A stretch of DNA of 19,930 nt from CAYNDB01 sp964395915. Its GTDB lineage: Bacteria; Nitrospinota_A; UBA7883; JAJRTC01. The position numbers and the translations under genes were made by a program. Every line of letters starts with the position of its first letter. The first letter of the stretch is position 1. Below are positions 7,041 to 13,837 of this stretch, one piece after another. The stretch covers positions 1 to 19,930 of the forward strand of contig CAYNDB010000037.1 in the NCBI GenBank assembly GCA_964395915.1, read 5' to 3'. Below the pieces are notes generated by a model. The model saw only the letters and a list, made by a program, of their open reading frames with translations, was not told where the DNA came from and did not search any database.

Positions 7041-8446
7041 ATGGATGAAGTTACAACAAAAATATCCGCCCGCCACATCATCATAGACTCGTCAACAATT
7101 CTGGATCATGCGTCGATAATTATCCATAACGGTAATGTGGTCGAGATAGGCCCTGCGGAATCGTTAAGATCCGTTAAAGCGGACAAAGTCGTAAACTTGC
7201 GTGACCATATACTCCACCCCGGCTTTATAAACTCTCATTGTCACCTCGACCTTTCGTGTCTAAAAGGAAAACTGAAGCGCGGCTTGTCTTTTACAGGCTG
7301 GATACGAGCTCTTGTACATGCGCGCTCTAAAGTTTCAGCGAAGGATCTGGACAGGGGAATAAAACAAGGTATCGCAAGACTGATGCAAACCGGTACCACG
7401 TGTGTGGGTGACATAACATCGTCAAGTCGCGTGAGCGCTCCGCTTATCCGGTCTGGTCTTCGCGCGGTAGTATTCCACGAAACGCTTGGATATGATCCAG
7501 AAGTCGCTAATGAGCGGTTCAGCGATTTATTAAAAAGGGTAGGGGAGGCATCCTCTTCTGATCTTGTTGAAAACGGCGTGTCGCCGCACGCTATATATTC
7601 CGTATCGCCCAGGCTTATGAAAAAAACGGCGGCATACGCCAAACGTGAGAAAGCGCCTCTCTCCATCCATCTTTCTGAAACGAGGGAGGAGGTGGAGTTC
7701 TCCCGCAAAGGAGACGGCCCTTTTCGTGAACTGTTAGAGTCGTTCGGCCTTTTTGCCCCGGGCGGATACCCTAAAGCGACGCCGGTAAACGCAGNNNNNN
7801 NNNNNNNNNNNNNNNNNNNNNNNNNNNNNNNNNNNNNNNNNNNNNNNNNNNNNNNNNNNNNNNNNNNNNNNNNNNNNNNNNNNNNNNNNNNNNNTCGTTC
7901 GGCCTTTTTGCCCCGGGCGGATACCCTAAAGCGACGCCGGTAAACGCAGTAAACAAAACTGGCGTATTGAAAAAATCGCTAGTCGTCCATATGAACCACC
8001 CTTGTAAAGGAGACCTTGCAACAATTAAAAAAGAGGGCGCCAAAATAGTTATATGCCCAAACAGCAACCGATGGCTCCAACGGCCGATATCGGCGCCTGT
8101 ATATGACATTCTCGATCGTGGTATTCCATTGGCGTTGGGGACGGACAGCCTCGCTTCAAACACAGACCTTGATATGACGGCGGAGATCAGGGGGCTTCTC
8201 CGTGAATTTCCCGATATTGCGCTGTCCCAGGCTTTTGACATTGCAACTGTTGGCGGAGCAAAGGCTTTGGGTCTGCCTAAAATGTGCGGTACGCTTCAAA
8301 AAGGCGCGCCTTTCGACGCCGTTGCGGTTAAAATAAAATCGTTCCGTAAAATAAACCCGATGCGGGCTATAATAAGTGGGCGCAGGAGAGTGGACGCCGT
8401 GTGGGTGGCAGGCGCCAAACTCCGGATAAAAAGGGAGGGCTTGTAG
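7041..8446 (+). CDS. Amidohydrolase, deaminase-type (COG0402-like), split by assembly artefact
   Basis: Metal-dependent hydrolase of the cytosine deaminase / methylthioadenosine-adenosylhomocysteine deaminase / aminodeoxyfutalosine deaminase superfamily. Metal and catalytic motifs appear in order: HPGFINSHCHLD, HLSETREEVEF, VVHMNHP, CPNSNRWL and LGTDSLASNTDLDM. The gene appears broken at 7795-7894 by 100 Ns, after which 55 bases are repeated. Removing the Ns and one copy leaves 1251 bases, exactly 417 codons, with uninterrupted reading PVNAVNKTGVLKKSL. The true protein is thus about 416 residues, normal for the family. I prefer ATG 7041; GTG 7032 (overlapping the previous TGA) and GTG 7017 are alternatives. 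There is no strong ribosome site, so coupling is likely. Substrate is unknown; the nearby phosphorylase suggests an adenosine-like thioether nucleoside. Confidence 0.85.
7740..7794. repeat. Left copy of a 55-base duplication flanking gap 2
   Basis: The sequence from tcgttcggcc to gtaaacgcag is identical to 7895-7949. The two copies sit exactly at the two edges of the 100-N run, which points to overlapping contig ends and not a biological repeat. Confidence 0.97.
7795..7894. other. Assembly gap 2 (100 N), probably spurious
   Basis: Exactly 100 Ns inside the amidohydrolase gene, flanked by identical 55-base sequences. The simplest reading is that the two contigs really overlap by 55 bases and nothing is missing. 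Confidence 0.95.
7895..7949. repeat. Right copy of the 55-base duplication flanking gap 2
   Basis: Identical to 7740-7794. Joining here gives a continuous amidohydrolase reading frame. Confidence 0.97.
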
Positions 8447-9844
8447 ATGAGCGATATCGTAATCGATTATACGAACGTCATGGCGGAATCTGTCGGCCCG
8501 GAAAGCGGGTTGACGATGGAAGGTTTTTCCGCCTTGCGTCCACGCGAAAAAAAAATCCATAAACAACTTGCCAAACGGCGTAAATCCGGCGATCTTCCTT
8601 TTTTCGATCTTCCATACAAAACAGCCGACGCCAAAAAGCTTGTGACAGCCGCAAAAAGGTTGAGAAAAGATTTTTCTACAATGGTAGTCCTCGGTATTGG
8701 CGGCTCCGCGCTTGGGACAACCGCTCTTTTTGGCGCATTATGTCACTCGCGTCACAACAGTCTCCCCGCCTCAAAACGCAATGGTATGCGGCTTTTTGTG
8801 GAGGATAACATCGACCCGGATCATTTTTCAGAGCTTCTCTCCACGTTGAAGCTTAAGGAAACGGTGTTCAACGTCATTTCTAAAAGCGGCTCCACTGCGG
8901 AGACTATGGCGCAATTTATGATCATAGCGAACATTTTAAGCTCCAAAATCGGCAAAGGCTGGAAAAAACATCTGATCCTGACGACGGACGAAAAATCCGG
9001 CGCGTTGCGGAAAATCGCCGATAAGAACAAAATTAAATCGTTCATCGTGCCAGACGGTGTTGGTGGCAGATTTACCGTGTTAACGTCGGTTTGTCTTCTC
9101 CCGGCGGCTGTTGCGGGGATAGACATATTGGGCCTGCTCAAGGGCGCGGCAAGGATGGACGAGCGGATACAGAACGACTCCATACTTTTAAACCCGGCAT
9201 ATCTTTTTGCCGCCGCCAACTACCTGCTCGATACGACGAAAGCAAAAAAAATGACCGTGATGATGCCATATTCGAACAAGTTAAAGGATGTGGCGGACTG
9301 GTTCCGGCAACTGTGGGCGGAATCGCTAGGGAAACGGCGGGATTTCGACGGCAATCCTGTGTATGCGGGACAAACGCCTATCAAAGCGCTTGGCGCCACA
9401 GATCAGCATTCGCAGATACAGCTGTACGTCGAAGGGCCGTTCGACAAGGTCGTCTGTTTTATAGAGGTCGAAAAATTTAATACGGAGGTTGCTATCCCCC
9501 GCGGGTTTGAGGAGTTGCCAGGCATCTCCTACCTCGGCGGCCATACGTTGAACGACCTTATAAATGTTGAAAAGAAAGGCACCGAATACGCCCTTACCAC
9601 AAACAACCGTCCGAACATGACGATAAAACTGCCGGAGATCAACGCGAACATATTGGGCCAGCTGTTATATATGCTCGAGGTCGCCACGGCGTTCGCCGGA
9701 GGGCTATATCGTGTGAACGCTTTCGACCAGCCCGGAGTTGAGTTCGGCAAGGAATACGCCTACGCCATGCTTGGCCGCAAAGGGTTTGAAGAAAAGCGGG
9801 CGGAGCTTACGCCATCTAAAAACACGGAAAACAGGGTCGTTTGA
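8447..9844 (+). CDS. pgi: Glucose-6-phosphate isomerase
   Basis: Cytoplasmic enzyme interconverting glucose-6-phosphate and fructose-6-phosphate in glycolysis and gluconeogenesis. The 465 residues carry the family signatures: LGIGGSALGTTALFGA, the sugar-phosphate site VISKSGSTAETMAQF, GVGGRFTVLTSVCLLP, GATDQHSQIQLYVEGP (catalytic-site His region), GISYLGGHTLNDLI, and NAFDQPGVEFGKEYAY with the late conserved Lys. Length fits the shorter bacterial form of about 450 residues. ATG 8447 directly follows the stop of the amidohydrolase, with GGGAGGG 7 bases upstream, inside that gene's last codons. It is the last gene of the six-gene run. glgB nearby on the other strand also belongs to sugar-phosphate/glycogen metabolism, but is not co-transcribed. 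Confidence 0.96.
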   Translation: MSDIVIDYTNVMAESVGPESGLTMEGFSALRPREKKIHKQLAKRRKSGDLPFFDLPYKTADAKKLVTAAKRLRKDFSTMVVLGIGGSALGTTALFGALCHSRHNSLPASKRNGMRLFVEDNIDPDHFSELLSTLKLKETVFNVISKSGSTAETMAQFMIIANILSSKIGKGWKKHLILTTDEKSGALRKIADKNKIKSFIVPDGVGGRFTVLTSVCLLPAAVAGIDILGLLKGAARMDERIQNDSILLNPAYLFAAANYLLDTTKAKKMTVMMPYSNKLKDVADWFRQLWAESLGKRRDFDGNPVYAGQTPIKALGATDQHSQIQLYVEGPFDKVVCFIEVEKFNTEVAIPRGFEELPGISYLGGHTLNDLINVEKKGTEYALTTNNRPNMTIKLPEINANILGQLLYMLEVATAFAGGLYRVNAFDQPGVEFGKEYAYAMLGRKGFEEKRAELTPSKNTENRVV

Positions 9845-9849
9845 ACCCG

Positions 9850-9863
9850 GCTTTGGCTGGTGT
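9850..9863 (+). terminator. Weak hairpin after pgi
   Basis: CCGGC-TTTG-GCTGG, just after the pgi stop, can fold as a 5-bp stem with one G-U pair. No T-run follows, so it is at best a weak terminator. The dispersed palindromic repeat about 50 bases downstream might serve instead. Confidence 0.2.
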
Positions 9864-9910
9864 ATGCTAAGGAAAGTGAGGGTAGATTGACCATCCCTGT
9901 AAAACAGAAT

Positions 9911-9938
9911 GTCACCCTGAGCGTAGTCGAAGGGTCTC
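9911..9938. repeat. Dispersed palindromic repeat (CCCTGAGCGTAGTCGAAGGG type)
   Basis: The core CCCTGAGCGTAGTCGAAGGG, with ACCCT/AGGGT ends pairing around a 12-base loop, is a sequence I recognise from intergenic regions of many unrelated bacterial genomes. Its opposite-strand translation RPFDYAQGD is often mis-annotated as protein. One copy is present in this window, between the pgi operon and a minus-strand gene. Confidence 0.7.
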
Positions 9939-9980
9939 AACAATCAGGTGTTCAGTTGATGATCTGAGGCGCAAACGGCC

Positions 9981-10190
9981 TCACCCGAAAAAATCGGCCG
10001 GCGTACATTTATGCGACGCTTTTTCCTTCTTTTTTTCAGGCGTTTTCATACGAGGCCCGGCAACGCGTCTTTCTGATTTGCGCCTGTCATCGCCAAACCA
10101 TATTTCCTCGTCGTCCAGAATAACGCCAAATTTTTTAGCCATTTTTGTTAGGCAAATATTACGGCGATCCGGCTCTCTTTCTGCAAACAT
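9981..10190 (-). CDS. Small hypothetical protein, 69 residues
   Basis: I do not recognise this gene. It is supported mainly by an excellent ribosome site: GGAGG followed by 5 bases (TTACA) and ATG at 10190. A longer start at 10202 would put that site inside the coding region, so it is rejected. The protein is very charged and soluble, with a mixed N-terminal half (NICLTKMAKKFGVILDDEEI) and a basic Lys/Arg/Glu-rich C-terminal half (DDRRKSERR, then TPEKKKEKASHK). It has no membrane segment and no clear DNA-binding fold. It sits downstream of glgB on the same strand, 109 bases away. Confidence 0.55.
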   Translation of the reverse strand: MFAEREPDRRNICLTKMAKKFGVILDDEEIWFGDDRRKSERRVAGPRMKTPEKKKEKASHKCTPADFFG

Positions 10191-10224
10191 TGTAACCTCC
10201 ACAACTAGACACTTCTTCTACCCT

Positions 10225-10253
10225 AATATCGGTCTATTGGATAGAAAAAGCAA
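10225..10253 (-). promoter_or_regulatory. Candidate promoter for the small hypothetical gene, with palindrome
   Basis: On the minus strand TTGCTT, a spacer of about 17 bases and GATATT give a weak -35/-10 pair about 40 bases before the ATG at 10190. The spacer contains a perfect arm pair TCTAT-TGG-ATAGA (plus strand 10233-10245), which could be an operator. Both calls are weak. Confidence 0.25.
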
Positions 10254-10299
10254 GTACTGTGGCGTTAATTGAAACGAGAGGGTAACGTATTGTTACTTT

Positions 10300-12507
10300 T
10301 TATTCTGCTTTTTCCGCGCGTTTTGGTTTGAACGCCGTCACAGAGAGGGGTGGGAGGGTAATGTTTATCGAGTACGGCTTTTCGCACATTGGTTTTTCCT
10401 CGGCCCATACCCCACCCTGGTTGCCAAGATTGGAGCCGTAATATATCTCCGAATCGGAATTGAGTATCTCTTCAAAATAACCTGATTCCGGTACCCCAAG
10501 CCTGTGGTTCCATCGCGGCACAGGGGTGAAGTTGAACACGAAAAGTATGTAGTCGGAAGGGTCGACAGCCTTGCGTATGAAGGAAATGGTTGAACCTTCC
10601 CAGTCATGCAAATCTACCCACTCAAAGCCGTCGAAGCTGGAGTCTATCTCAAAAAGACTCTTTTCCCTTGAGTACATTTCTCCCAGATCGATCATATAGC
10701 GCTGCAACCTTGCGTTTGGCGCAAAGCGAAGCAGATCCCAATCCACCGACTTGTCGTAATCCCATTCGTTCCATTGTCCGATATCGTTCCCTTGAAAGAG
10801 TAGCTTTTTCCCAGGATGGGCAAACATGTATCCGTACAGCAGTCTTAAGTTAGCAAACTTCTGCCAGGTGTCTCCGGGCATTTTGTTCAGCATGGACCCT
10901 TTGCCGTGTGTAACTTCGTCATGGCTCAGCGGCAAAACGAAGTTTTCATGAAAAGCGTATAACATGGTGAAAGTGAGGTTGTTGTGGTGATGTTTTCTAT
11001 GGATAGGGTCTTTGCTGAAATATTCCAGAATGTCGTTCATCCATCCCATGTTCCATTTCATGGTGAACCCAAGTCCGCCAAGATATGTCGGGCTGGAAAC
11101 ACCGGGCCACGATGTCGATTCCTCGGCGATTGTCATTACTCCGGGAAACTTTTCGTGAACCACTATGTTCATATTTTTGAGGAATTCGATAGCGTCCAGG
11201 TTTTCGTTGCCGCCAAACTCGTTTGCGGCCCATTCGCCATCTTGTTTTGAATAATCGAGATATAGCATTGAGGCGACAGCGTCGACACGGATTCCGTCGA
11301 GATGGTAATACTCCAGCCAGAACAGAACGGAAGATATCAGAAAGTTCGCCACTTCCGGCCGGCCGTAATCGAAAATAAGAGTGCCCCAGTCCTTGTGCTC
11401 CCCTTTGCGCCAGTCTCCATGCTCATATAGCGGTGTGCCATCGAACTGTCGTAGTCCGAACGCGTCCTTCGGGAAATGAGCGGGAACCCAGTCCACAATA
11501 ACTCCGATACCGTGGTTATGAAAGAAATCGACAAAATACTTGAAGTCGTCAGGATCGCCAAACCTTGAAGTGGGGCTGAAATAGCCTGTGACCTGGTATC
11601 CCCACGACGGGTCGTATGGATATTCAGATATCGGCATAAGCTCTATATGCGTATATTTCTGCCTGTCGCAATATTCCACTAAAAGCGGCGCAAGCTCCCT
11701 GTATGAAAGCCAGCCTGAGCCGTCCGGGCTTTTTGCCCATGACCCAAGATGAGCTTCGTAAACGGACATTGGCTGGCTCAACGGGTTGACGTCGCTGCGT
11801 TTTTTCACCCAGTCACCGTCATCCCATTCATACGCGTCCACTTCCCACACTACGCTGGCTGTTTTAGGCCGAAGTTCGTTGGCGTAGGCGTATGGGTCCG
11901 CCTTATCGAACACGTCGCCATTTTGCGCCTTGATCTCGTATTTATAAAGAGCGCCTTTTCCCACTCCCGGCAAGAATATTTCCCACACACCGGAGCTTTC
12001 AAGCGACCGCATCAGATATTTTCTTCCGTCCCACCCGCTAAAATCGCCGACGACAGAGACCCGTCGCGCGCTGGGAGCCCACACGGCGAAACGCGTTCCT
12101 TTAACGCCGTCCACTTCCATGATATGCGCGCCTAGCTTGTTATGTATTTCATAATGTTTCCCCTCGTTGAAGAGGTAAAGGTCCATTTCGCCGAGCATTG
12201 GTAGGAAACTGTACGGATCGCGGTTGATGGAATGCTCTCCGCGATAGGTGACAATGTGAAGGTCGTAAGCGAACACTTTTCGGCCCGGTATCAATGTTTC
12301 GAAAAATCCTGCGCTATCGACCATTGTCATTTGATACCTGTTGTCGCGATCATGGATGTCTATGACCGCGATCTCGGCCGCTCCAGGAACAAAAGCGCGT
12401 ACGACCACATCCTTTCCCAGCTCATGTATGCCAAGAACGGTAAACGGATCATGGTGGTCCGCTTGTATGATTTTGTTTATTTCGTCTGTTGGCGCTGTCG
12501 TTTTCAT
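10300..12507 (-). CDS. glgB: 1,4-alpha-glucan branching enzyme
   Basis: Glycoside hydrolase family 13 enzyme that makes alpha-1,6 branches in glycogen. The 735 residues align end to end with E. coli GlgB: N-terminal carbohydrate-binding modules (HDPFTVLGIH, then GTRFAVWAPSARRVSVVGDF), a central catalytic barrel and a C-terminal beta domain. Catalytic residues by alignment are Asp409 in GIRVDAVASM (nucleophile), Glu462 in TIAEEST (acid/base) and Asp530 in LSHDEVTHGK. Region I is DWVPAHFP. ATG 12507 gives an N-terminus like that of relatives. An upstream TTG at 12549 has GAGG only 3 bases away and is less likely. No other glycogen genes are in the window; it appears to be transcribed alone from a promoter near 12626. 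Confidence 0.96.
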   Translation of the reverse strand: MKTTAPTDEINKIIQADHHDPFTVLGIHELGKDVVVRAFVPGAAEIAVIDIHDRDNRYQMTMVDSAGFFETLIPGRKVFAYDLHIVTYRGEHSINRDPYSFLPMLGEMDLYLFNEGKHYEIHNKLGAHIMEVDGVKGTRFAVWAPSARRVSVVGDFSGWDGRKYLMRSLESSGVWEIFLPGVGKGALYKYEIKAQNGDVFDKADPYAYANELRPKTASVVWEVDAYEWDDGDWVKKRSDVNPLSQPMSVYEAHLGSWAKSPDGSGWLSYRELAPLLVEYCDRQKYTHIELMPISEYPYDPSWGYQVTGYFSPTSRFGDPDDFKYFVDFFHNHGIGVIVDWVPAHFPKDAFGLRQFDGTPLYEHGDWRKGEHKDWGTLIFDYGRPEVANFLISSVLFWLEYYHLDGIRVDAVASMLYLDYSKQDGEWAANEFGGNENLDAIEFLKNMNIVVHEKFPGVMTIAEESTSWPGVSSPTYLGGLGFTMKWNMGWMNDILEYFSKDPIHRKHHHNNLTFTMLYAFHENFVLPLSHDEVTHGKGSMLNKMPGDTWQKFANLRLLYGYMFAHPGKKLLFQGNDIGQWNEWDYDKSVDWDLLRFAPNARLQRYMIDLGEMYSREKSLFEIDSSFDGFEWVDLHDWEGSTISFIRKAVDPSDYILFVFNFTPVPRWNHRLGVPESGYFEEILNSDSEIYYGSNLGNQGGVWAEEKPMCEKPYSINITLPPLSVTAFKPKRAEKAE

Positions 12508-12511
12508 GAAA

Positions 12512-12565
12512 TCAATTTGTAAGCTTTCTTTTTGCTGAAGAGCCCCCAATAACCTCTACTCTCAT
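12512..12565 (-). other. Possible 17-codon upstream ORF in the glgB leader
   Basis: ATG at 12565 opens a short frame (MRVEVIGGSSAKRKLTN) whose TGA ends 4 bases before the glgB ATG. The glgB start has no clear ribosome site of its own, so coupling through this short frame is conceivable. The ribosome site of the short frame (GGTAG) is also weak. Confidence 0.2.
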
Positions 12566-12625
12566 AATGCTACCATGGGAGAGGCCGCATCGTTGCTTGG
12601 CATCCGGGTTTGCTAACAGAGGTGT

Positions 12626-12654
12626 ATTATATCTGGTTGATTGGCGTGAATAAA
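12626..12654 (-). promoter_or_regulatory. Candidate glgB promoter
   Basis: On the minus strand, TTTATT (12649-12654) is followed by 17 bases and a perfect TATAAT (12626-12631). This predicts a start near 12619 and a leader of about 110 bases before glgB. The -35 is poor (3 of 6), the -10 is consensus, and the site lies in the gap after the stop of the preceding gene. Confidence 0.5.
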
Positions 12655-12661
12655 GAGGCGG

Positions 12662-13771
12662 TTATGCCTGGACGCTTTCGCGGCTGTAGAAAGCGACTCC
12701 GCTGATTTGGACCGGAAGCTTGGAGAACCTTTTTCCCGAAGGGAGGGAAGCGTTTATTTTATCGAACAGGGCAGGGCCTTTAAGCTTGCCAGGCTCTATT
12801 ATATCTTCCGCGCCAGATTCAGAGCGGATCACCCATCGCCCGCCAGCGACTTCATCTACGGATACTTCCGCGTATTCAGCGATAGTATCCGCGATAGTGT
12901 TCATGCTGGCGTTCTCCAGTACCCACACAAGGCTACGCTGGAATTGCGCTTTTGCCTCCTTTGGCACAGGGACGGCGGAATAAATTGCGTCCAGCCATGA
13001 TTTAAGCTGTGTGGCGCTGGGAGCCCCTTCTTCCTCTTTATCACCGGCTTCTTCACTTCCCCATTTCGTTGGGAATGGAATGGGAGGGGCGGGAGGAGCT
13101 GTCGACCCTTCTTTGGCCGCCTTTTCCTTCTCCTTTTGCGCAAGGCCCTCTCTTAACTTTTTGTAGTTGGCCGCAAAGAATTCTATGAACTGTTCAGGAG
13201 GCAGCGGCGCGACTTTTTCCGGGAATCTGGTCTCCAGCTTATGTCTTCGCAAAAGCTGATCTGTTGGGAGGCCGGAATGGATATATAATGGCATGCCTCT
13301 TGGCCTGCGTGGGTTTACCGCTCCTTCTTCGGCTGAGGTGGTGGTTATAATCCGGCCATCCGCATATTCGGTAAGAAGGTTTAACCATATCCGTTCGTTA
13401 GGGTCCAGATAAATTATTCCAATCATGGAAGTGGTAGGGTGTGTGAAAGCGCGTAAAAAGTATCCAGGCATCTCATTTACAGAAAAATCGCCGATTAACT
13501 TTAACCCACCACGGTCTGTTAGCTCCGTTTCTATTTCATTAGCGGCGGCTTTGTCCTTGAAAGGGCTGTCAGCTTCTTCTATAGGAGAAAGGGTGATTGT
13601 GAAAGGAATCGCTGGCTTTGCCCTGTTTGGCAACCTGAAAACGTTTCCGCCTTTCATTTTGCCGGAGGTCTCCGATCCTGACTGGGTCTGGCTGTTTAAA
13701 GCTTGCAATATGCGATAAACGATAAAAAGTAAAATTCCCAACAGGACAAGTGATCCTGTGATATTTGGCAT
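12662..13771 (-). CDS. Hypothetical membrane-anchored protein
   Basis: I do not recognise this 369-residue protein. One N-terminal helix (ITGSLVLLGILLFIVYRILQ, about residues 3-22) anchors it, with the remainder probably cytoplasmic or periplasmic and soluble. A first folded region covers about residues 45-185 (FRLPNRAKPAIPFTITLSPI; GYFLRAFTHPTTSMIGIIYL; then a basic NPRRPRGMPLYIHSGLP). A Lys/Glu- and Pro-rich linker lies at about 205-240 (KEKEKAAKEG, APPAPPIPFP). A second folded region runs to the end. ATG 13771 is chosen because AAGG lies 7 bases upstream; ATG 13786 adds five residues and lacks a well-spaced site. It follows lon on the same strand after about 60 bases and has its own candidate promoter. 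A link to proteolysis is position only. Confidence 0.75.
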   Translation of the reverse strand: MPNITGSLVLLGILLFIVYRILQALNSQTQSGSETSGKMKGGNVFRLPNRAKPAIPFTITLSPIEEADSPFKDKAAANEIETELTDRGGLKLIGDFSVNEMPGYFLRAFTHPTTSMIGIIYLDPNERIWLNLLTEYADGRIITTTSAEEGAVNPRRPRGMPLYIHSGLPTDQLLRRHKLETRFPEKVAPLPPEQFIEFFAANYKKLREGLAQKEKEKAAKEGSTAPPAPPIPFPTKWGSEEAGDKEEEGAPSATQLKSWLDAIYSAVPVPKEAKAQFQRSLVWVLENASMNTIADTIAEYAEVSVDEVAGGRWVIRSESGAEDIIEPGKLKGPALFDKINASLPSGKRFSKLPVQISGVAFYSRESVQA

Positions 13772-13808
13772 TTCTGTACCTTGCATTTTGTCTGTTTAAC
13801 TACCTTTA

Positions 13809-13837
13809 AACATAGTGTAACTCATTTTTGTTTTCAA
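13809..13837 (-). promoter_or_regulatory. Candidate promoter downstream of lon for the hypothetical membrane gene
   Basis: Minus-strand TTGAAA (13832-13837, 5 of 6) overlaps the lon TGA. After 17 bases comes TATGTT (13809-13814, 4 of 6). The predicted start near 13802 leaves a leader of about 30 bases to ATG 13771. Confidence 0.4.

Noticed and set aside
7041..8446. Amidohydrolase as a frameshifted pseudogene or two genes
   Set aside because: The 55-base duplication at the N-run edges and the exact 417-codon length after joining show an assembly artefact.
9704..9943. 79-residue minus-strand frame beginning RPFDYAQGD
   Set aside because: It starts in the dispersed palindromic repeat and runs antisense into pgi. 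This is a well-known kind of false protein.
10282..10300. GTAAC-GTATT-GTTAC hairpin followed by Ts as a terminator
   Set aside because: The T-run is on the plus strand, where no gene ends nearby. On the glgB strand no T-run follows the hairpin.
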